Shown piece by piece: positions 58,306-64,000 of a stretch of 64,000 nucleotides of DNA. Numbering within the stretch: the stretch's first letter is position 1; each line of letters begins with the position of its first letter. The notes beneath the pieces were generated by a model. It searched no databases, had not been told where the DNA came from, and worked only from the letters and a program-made list of their open reading frames with translations. The position numbers were made by a program, and so were the translations under genes. Origin of the DNA: Phallus indusiatus (Eukaryota > Basidiomycota > Agaricomycetes > Phallales > Phallaceae); assembly GCA_027605045.1 (NCBI GenBank), contig JAQFWX010000021.1:1-64000 (forward strand), in the 5' to 3' direction.

Positions 58306-58773
58306 CTATGCGTCAATGCCATTCCAACCAATTGCGTCACGGCCAACCCGGTCGTCGCACGCATATTCCAACCTGGTGCATCGCGCACATACGCTTTCCT
58401 GGTTCCTTGTGACGAACCACCATCCATTACCGGGCAAGAAAACAAATACTGTTCGAAGCAAGCCCGATAACCCTACAGTCTCTCTCTCATGGGCGAGATA
58501 GAGAACTGCTGTAGCCATGAGCTGGCAAAATACTTTCATTCTGCCAGTGGATTGGCGTAGGAAAAAAAGAAATTTCAAAATAATAAAAGCTCTTACCCGC
58601 TTTGTTTTCTCTCTTTTGGGAATGAATCTCTGAGAGCACCCGCTGGCTGCCGTTTGCTTGTCTTTCGTGGGTGCATTCAATGGCATATTCGACAAGACGG
58701 CGGCCTGGTCGCTTCTCAGCGGCGCAAAAAGCCGAGGCGATAAATTACTGCCTACGAGCTGAGAAGAAGACAT
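58306..58773 (-). CDS. Unknown small protein, inverted-repeat copy 1
   Basis: A frame from ATG 58773 encodes MSSSQLVGSNLSPRLFAPLR, then SDQAAVLSNMPLNAPTKDKQ, SGCSQRFIPKREKTKRV, an 8-residue insertion compared with copy 2, and RQSTGRMKVFCQLMATAVLYLAHE. Beyond the repeat arm it continues for about 60 residues of unrelated sequence to a stop at 58306. No domain is recognised. The region shared with copy 2 is about 90 residues with a basic middle. The distal extension may be a chance read-through created when the duplication joined new sequence. Confidence 0.5.
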   Translation of the reverse strand: MSSSQLVGSNLSPRLFAPLRSDQAAVLSNMPLNAPTKDKQTAASGCSQRFIPKREKTKRVRAFIILKFLFFLRQSTGRMKVFCQLMATAVLYLAHERETVGLSGLLRTVFVFLPGNGWWFVTRNQESVCARCTRLEYACDDRVGRDAIGWNGIDA

Positions 58774-58911
58774 CTTTTGGCTAGCCTATGGGTAGTCTTC
58801 AAGCTTCGAATGAAAAAACTAGAAGACATACTTATAATCAAAAGGCTCGGTTAGGGAGAGATAGATCTTCGGGGGGAGTCGCGGACAAGTAAGGTTAGAG
58901 TCGATCTGGGG
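58487..58911 (+). repeat. Left arm of a large inverted repeat
   Basis: A ~425-bp arm nearly identical in reverse complement to 59232-59634; this arm carries a 24-bp in-frame insertion at about 58560-58590. Arms are separated by a 320-bp spacer. Each arm contains one copy of the same small gene with its upstream region. Confidence 0.9.
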
Positions 58912-59231
58912 TGTCGACGCTCTTTATATATTCCAGAATATACTGTGGAAAAAATCGTGAGAATAATGTGTCATTCACGAAGGACATATGTCACCCAAGT
59001 CCAGAGAGACGAACAATGAGGCTGAGGGACAGACACTTTGGACGCAACTTCGAGGTCCGAATTTTATAATGCAAAGTTCATAGCACGGCCTTAGAGCGGA
59101 ATTAGCTGAGATTAAATGCACCATTGATGGATAATAAAGATCTTGATGTGCGAGAGTGTAGGTTTCGACAAGTGAAGAGCTTTGGTGGTTCCATGTCGAC
59201 GCGTTCAAGACGCGTCCGCCGTGATTCGAGC

Positions 59232-59634
59232 GCCCCAGATCGACTCTAGCTTTACTTGTCCGCGACTCCCCCCGAAGATCTATCTCTCCCTAACCGAGCC
59301 TTTTGATTATAACCATGTTTTCTAGTTTTTTCATTCGAAGCTTGAAGACTACCCATAGGCTAGCCAAACGATGTCTTCTTCTCAGCTCGTAGGCAGTAAT
59401 TTATCGCCTCGGCTTTTTGCGCCGCTGAGAAGCGACCAGGCCACCGTCTTGTCGAATGTGCCATTAAATGCACCTACGAAAGACAAGCAAACGGCAGCAA
59501 GCGGGTGCTCTCAGAGATTCATTCCCAAAAGAGAGAAAACTAAGCGGGTAAGGGATTTTCTGCGCCAATCCACTGGCAAAACGAAAATATTTTGCCAGCT
59601 CATGGCTACAGCAGTTCTCTATCTCGCCCATGAG
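59232..59634 (+). repeat. Right arm of a large inverted repeat
   Basis: Reverse-complement partner of 58487-58911. The few mismatches and the retained identity in non-coding parts indicate a recent event or ongoing gene conversion. Confidence 0.9.
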
Positions 59635-59652
59635 TGTGTCGAGACCGTGTGA
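59371..59652 (+). CDS. Unknown small protein, inverted-repeat copy 2
   Basis: 93 codons from ATG 59371: MSSSQLVGSNLSPRLFAPLR, SDQATVLSNVPLNAPTKDKQ, SGCSQRFIPKREKTKRVRDF and RQSTGKTKIFCQLMATAVLY, ending ECVETV. It lacks the insertion and the distal extension of copy 1, so it may better represent the original protein. Most arm differences in the coding part are conservative (A/T, M/V, R/K). A possible GT donor (GGGTAAGGG at about 59547) leaves open that the gene has an intron. No family recognised. Confidence 0.5.
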   Translation: MSSSQLVGSNLSPRLFAPLRSDQATVLSNVPLNAPTKDKQTAASGCSQRFIPKREKTKRVRDFLRQSTGKTKIFCQLMATAVLYLAHECVETV

Positions 59653-62269
59653 TGGATTTGCGACGCAGAAGAGATCACGCAACGATCTGTTGACGGTTTG
59701 AAGATGTTGCAAGACTCGGAAGCTCCTCTCGAGTCTGTGGGGAGGGAAAGGAATGGTTAACTAGTCTGTTGTGTCTGACCTTTATATACTGAAGAGAAAT
59801 CGGGACAATGAATAGGACACTGTGCATGATGGACAGAGAAAGATCAAGTGCATTTGTGAGTCCGGTCTAATATGAACATGTGTCTGGACTAATACTGAAA
59901 ATGCACAGCTTTAATTCAATATGTAAATCTGGACAATACCTGAAATAGGATCACAAAATAACATAGCATTGATCATCGCTGTGGTCGCTTAATACATAGG
60001 ATTTGATACTTGAAGTTGCGTCGCAGAACTTGAAGCGGGATCAATTGTAATTGAGAGAAGTAATTCACAGAGAAAGTTTAATGAATACGAGACTCTTAAT
60101 CGAAAAGGAAAAGAAAAGACGGTATTCTAACTCACTAATATTCGACCTTGAGCCACATGAGTGCGGGTCTATTGTTTTTTTTTTTGATGGAGCTAAGGTC
60201 TGTAAAGTGTTTGGACATGGTCCAGCATTCACGGACAGCTAGTAAATCACGCGTGGTGACCGGGTCCATTGTTTTCAGGTCTAGAGGACACATCGTAACG
60301 AAATAGTATCGTCCACATGGGATGTGTGGACATCAAGCCCTCGTCCCTTGTATTTTTTACCGTATTTGCCCAACACCAATACTATGAGAGGAAAAGCCTG
60401 AGCTACCCACCGATCAAATTACTCAATCGTGTCCACTGCAAGCTCCTCTCATCTCCTTCCAGGTGAGATTTGAATCTAGCCTCCAAAACATGACACTCCC
60501 GTTGAGCTTAGTCTTGACTCTTACGTAGGTCCAGCTTGCTGACAGCGTTCTAAAAAATATAAACCAGACTTCACCTCTGAACTAAACGATGTACACCCCA
60601 GCGTAATTTTCTCGATATAAATAGTTAATGAACGAGCGCAATTTCAGAACGAAGTGCAGGCTAGCCAACTTATAGCCATCAGAAATTGTGTGGGTTCCCG
60701 CGCCTTGGGAAGTCCTTGGGCTTCCAAAGATATCGACGAAATACCCTCGGAGAGGCTCCAAATTTGTTGTTGATATCTTCCAGACTTGAAACGATACGGT
60801 CACTTCGAGAACCATCATGACTTTCGAGCTTGAAGCTGATGAAAGAGGGGGGATCAGGAGGAAATGGCTTTTCGGTTCCGGGTCCTCATACCGAAATTCA
60901 ATATACATAGATATTCAAGAGGAATTAGTAAACCATAACACCTATATGGTCTTAAGGGGCCAGGGTGAAGCAAAGGCGATTATTATCGAGAAAACAGGAA
61001 TAGGAACAAGAAAGCATAATTTAGTCTCTTATTCGAAGCCAGTTGTAGATTGTTAATGAAACTTCAGTTCACATGTATGTCGAGGAGGCTGCACACTGCA
61101 AAGTTGATGAGGGGAGGAGGAGCTTGATGTGAGCGCCCGCGGTCCGCGGAACACAGCATGCTGCTGCCTGCCCAACTTTGGCACAACTGCGAACGTCGAC
61201 GTTCAAGCCTATATGTGATATTGAATGCTGATATTAATTTATATCTTCGCTACTTAATGACAAACGACATTTAAAAATTGTCATAGTCTACCAGACCGTT
61301 CTTGATCGATTCATATAATGACAAGCTTTCAGAGACGCCTCGCCTGGTATACCACTATGAATATGTTCAAACGATAAACTTTCAACAAGGATACTGGCAT
61401 TTCATACCCGTGTTTTGATTGACAATCGGCGAATCCTTGACCGGAGACGTCATCTTAATTGTGCTGTTTATCTCGGTTCTTGGCGTATTTATATCCGACG
61501 TCGTCACCGCTTTATAAGTCATCGATCCTCGTGCTACTTGTACAGCAGAGTACAGCTTGGAGAGTGCATCGGGCTCCCGGAAGACCTTCAAAATTGTGCT
61601 CGGTGTTTCTCTAACTGAGGCAGCGATTTGTGAACGCGGGTCCTTTACTTTTGTCTCGTTCCCTTATCTTTTCTGCGAAAAAGCAAGTGTATATATGTAA
61701 TCAGATACCTTCAGGTGCTTTAATCAATCCGCACAACAAGCAATCTTTCGCCAGTGTTATTGCGACACGTGTAATGTCTTCCGTCCAATCGCGCAGGACT
61801 GATTACCTCAGCCCCCACGCCGTGGCGTTGCCGATTCGCCGAAATCGCCGTGACATCAAACTCCGTTCAAATGCTTGTCATGCAATTGAACAACGTCGAG
61901 AAAGCTCTAAAGAGCCGGTGGTGCAATTTGGGCCGTTTGGGCAAAGTATGGTATGTATCACCTTTTCGTGTTCCCCCTATCACATCGGCTGTGTTTATCA
62001 GATTTTCGCCTTTATTTTTTCAGGCCAACCACTCAAATGATGTGTCCGATATTATCCGACCAACTTCACTTGTCAAAGCATTTTTCCTGTGTATGTATTG
62101 GTGGCGTCTTATTTGGACTGGCTGGCCGTCGGAATAAAGTACATCAGCCCTGAATTTCTTCCTTCATCTCCCTCTTTTTCCCTGTTGCGCTTGCTTCGGT
62201 GTTTCGCAGTATCGCAACCATATCAACACAAACCCCCGACCGAACGCGGTGTGCCTCGACTTACACAAG
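59653..62269. other. Intergenic 2.6 kb, no gene firmly supported
   Basis: Frames of 60-136 codons exist (60582-60908 minus, 60817-61056 plus, 61630-62040 plus) without motifs. The one at 61780-61960 followed by GTATGT could be an exon of a small gene, but the reading frame could not be decided. Confidence 0.4.
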
Positions 62270-62278
62270 TATAAAAAA
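62270..62278 (+). promoter_or_regulatory. TATA box upstream of the coiled-coil gene
   Basis: TATAAAAAA lies only 18 bp before the first ATG (62296). If transcription starts the usual ~30 bp downstream, the first usable start codon would be 62320 or 62326 rather than 62296. Confidence 0.55.
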
Positions 62279-62319
62279 CCTCAAAACAAAAAAAGATGCC
62301 CTACGTTCGTCCCTTGACT

Positions 62320-63211
62320 ATGAGAATGTCGACCGCTAACGGAACCATCTCGCTCCTCGACGAAAGTCGCTTCTATACCAACTCCACTAACGAGTCCATC
62401 ACTGCTGAAAGCTCTACCCAAAACGACGAGCACGCCTCCGGCCCAGACGCATTAGCAAACTCAGGTTCACCATCATGGCAGAACGCTATCAGTGCTTCTT
62501 TCGCCCAGCTGGCCGTTCAATTCCAAGCTGCTTCCCATAACATTGCAACCGCTATCCCACCCCCGCCTCCGACAGCAAGCAGTCAATATTCTACTCCTGA
62601 ACAAAACGGTCCCGCGTTGTTGGCATTGACGGAGAGATTGGAAGCTATTGAGGAGGAACAAAGGAGGCTCGCCGATGCCATCAACGCACTCAGGAATCAA
62701 TTCTTATCTATGAACCAAATGAAGACAACCGACGGCCCTGAATCTATCGCTCCAGTTCCAAGCGGACCCTCTACGGCCGACCTAGAAGCAATTATAAAAA
62801 CACAACAGGAAGCTTTCAAACTAGAGTACGTTCTTAAGCTGCGTTGTGTAATAACGCCACGTTTCGGCGCTAATTTTTTTCCTCTTCCTTCATGATAGGC
62901 AAGAACAACTACCTGCCAAATTGCAAAACGCACTTGCAACCAAGTCTCTGTCTCCTCTCAAAATGCCGCCCATGAAGAATCGCAAGCAACCGCCGAACGC
63001 GCCCGCTACAAGGGGAGAATTTGAACATCTAACGAGTATGTTTAACATCATTACCTTTTATCGCGACACAAACTAATTTATTCTTAAAGAGGAACGTTAT
63101 GAAGCTTTGATGCAAGCCTATGGTGTACCAATCTCCGGCGATATCAATAATAAACGCGAGACCTTGCGCTCATTTCTCGGAATTCCAAGCATTCCTCTTG
63201 AAAAGAAGTAG
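62320..63211 (+). CDS. Conserved fungal coiled-coil protein of unknown function
   Basis: Three exons (to 62825, 62899-63035 and 63090-63211) give about 245 residues. The start is placed at 62320 because the TATA box is too close to the ATG at 62296. A Ser/Thr-rich N-terminus is followed by WQNAISASFAQLAVQFQAA, a Pro run, and a coiled coil with clear heptads (LLALTERLEAIEEEQRRLAD then AINALRNQFLSM). A basic proline segment (MPPMKNRKQPPNAP) precedes the C-terminal module ERYEALMQAYGVPISGDINN and RETLRSFLGIPSIP. The last module looks like a small conserved helical domain. No catalytic residues are seen. A structural or scaffold role is a guess. Confidence 0.72.
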
Positions 63212-63419
63212 ACTACTTATATATATTTATCAAACACTTTTATCTAGAACGTCTTTTTTTCCTTCTCTTTCAATCTTTGTCAAGTCATAATTGCGTACAT
63301 GTGTACATACATTCATTCCAATTCTTATTTATATCTATTGTGCAAAAAAACCCCTTGTCAATGTTTTACTATTATAGTTCCTTTCTTTCTTCAGGAATAA
63401 ATTTCCTCCTTTGTCACTA

Positions 63420-64000
63420 TTAACTCTCACTCTGGACTTGCTGAATAGCTTCGAGGATTTTCAAATGGTCTTCTCTAGTGCACGACCCTATCACACCAAA
63501 ATTCTCTCCCAACGTACGACCCAATCCGAAATTCAAAGGCTCGTTCCTAGAATCTGTCACGATCCCTCCAGCTTCGCTGACGATGAGATTTCCAGACGCA
63601 TGGTCCTGTTGAACAAAACAAGATGAAAAGATATTGAACAATTTCGCTTAGATGGGGGAGAGATGAGACCGCAGATGGTGTGTGCCTTACCCATATCTTT
63701 TCTTGATACCCTACGCCAGTTGGCATTCGGAAATAAGCCAAACCATCTCCTCGAGCTAATGCTCCGTATTTGACTTGCGAATCAATGCGCAATGGGGGTT
63801 CGGTAATACCTATTTATATAAAAGAGAATTTGTATTGGTAAAAAAAACTCTTCTGTGTACATCCCCCCCTTTTGGTTTGACATTTTTGAAAACCAAGGGG
63901 AAGGGAAGTATATTTTTGCGAATAACGAACCGAGAATTTTGGATACCCTTTCGCTGGTGCCATGTGAAGAATGACCAGATTCGTACGATTCGAGGAGACG
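63420..64000 (-). CDS. 3'(2'),5'-bisphosphate nucleotidase (Hal2/Met22 type), 5' part missing
   Basis: The 3' exons of an inositol-monophosphatase-superfamily enzyme. This enzyme removes the 3'-phosphate of PAP and PAPS in sulfate assimilation and is a known salt-sensitive target. Reading from the window edge: LLESYESGHSSHGTSERVSK, intron, PLRIDSQVKYGALARGDGLA, YFRMPTGVGYQEKIW, intron (about 63635-63688), DHASGNLIVSEAGGIVTDSR, PLNFGLGRTLGEN. The block WDHASGNLIVSEAGG is the superfamily's second metal-site signature (Trp-Asp-x-Ala-x-Gly). The protein ends QQVQSES at 63420. The N-terminal half, with the first metal site, lies beyond position 64000. Confidence 0.9.

Noticed and set aside
58306..58486. 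C-terminal extension of inverted-repeat gene copy 1 as a real domain
   Set aside because: It lies outside the repeat arm, has no match in copy 2 and overlaps competing frames on the other strand. It is more likely chance read-through.
61630..62153. Candidate gene with frames MSSVQSRRTDYLS and others before the coiled-coil gene
   Set aside because: Three overlapping frames compete, none has a motif, and only one possible donor (GTATGT at about 61960) was seen, without a convincing partner exon.
1..64000. CRISPR arrays, riboswitches, bacterial operons or rRNA genes
   Set aside because: The window is intron-rich fungal nuclear DNA. No regularly spaced short direct repeats with unique spacers and no rRNA-like sequence were seen.

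Overview
The window looks like a piece of chromosome from a filamentous basidiomycete, most likely an agaricomycete mushroom. Genes are broken by many 45-70 nt GT-AG introns. The conserved proteins (Neo1-type flippase, NST1, METTL16-type methyltransferase, OPA3, Hal2-type nucleotidase) read as fungal, and the accessory families (DUF2235, DUF2828, alpha-kinase, SGNH esterase, small secreted proteins) are typical of Agaricomycetes. I had no database, so names rest on motifs and remembered family sequences.

Layout. 1-4.4 kb: weakly coding or non-coding. 4.4-20.4 kb: a dense conserved block with NEO1 (+), NST1 (-, convergent with NEO1), a METTL16 homologue (+, divergent from NST1), a beta-carbonic anhydrase (+) and an AYR1-like short-chain dehydrogenase (-, convergent with it). 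20.7-24.1 kb: a degenerate protein-kinase-like gene, one weak ORF and a tiny cysteine-rich secreted protein. 24.15-31.6 kb: a probable 7.4-kb mobile element bounded by ~95-bp terminal inverted repeats and an imperfect flanking direct repeat. It carries an apparently intact DDE integrase gene, a divergently transcribed zinc-ribbon/alpha-kinase gene, a tRNA-derived Pol III promoter and ~172-bp subterminal tandem repeats with hairpins. 31.8-35.1 kb: a small secreted protein gene and a many-exon secreted SGNH esterase. 36.1-42.6 kb: three tandem ~2.4-kb duplications of an unrecognised gene, one copy dead. 42.8-53.5 kb: two divergent DUF2235 hydrolase paralogues around a DUF2828/vWA gene. 53.5-64 kb: OPA3, a ~0.4-kb-arm inverted repeat encoding two divergent copies of an unknown small protein, a coiled-coil protein, and the 3' part of a Hal2/Met22-type nucleotidase.

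Technical caution: in five or more genes the reading frame recovers only if one base is added, usually at a short homopolymer. All cases go in the same direction, which suggests deletion-type sequencing errors rather than many independent pseudogenes. Introns in these genes were assigned by eye.

The strongest candidate for something new is the integrase plus alpha-kinase element. A transposase-like gene and an intact-looking signalling kinase share one ~390-bp bidirectional spacer inside common terminal repeats.
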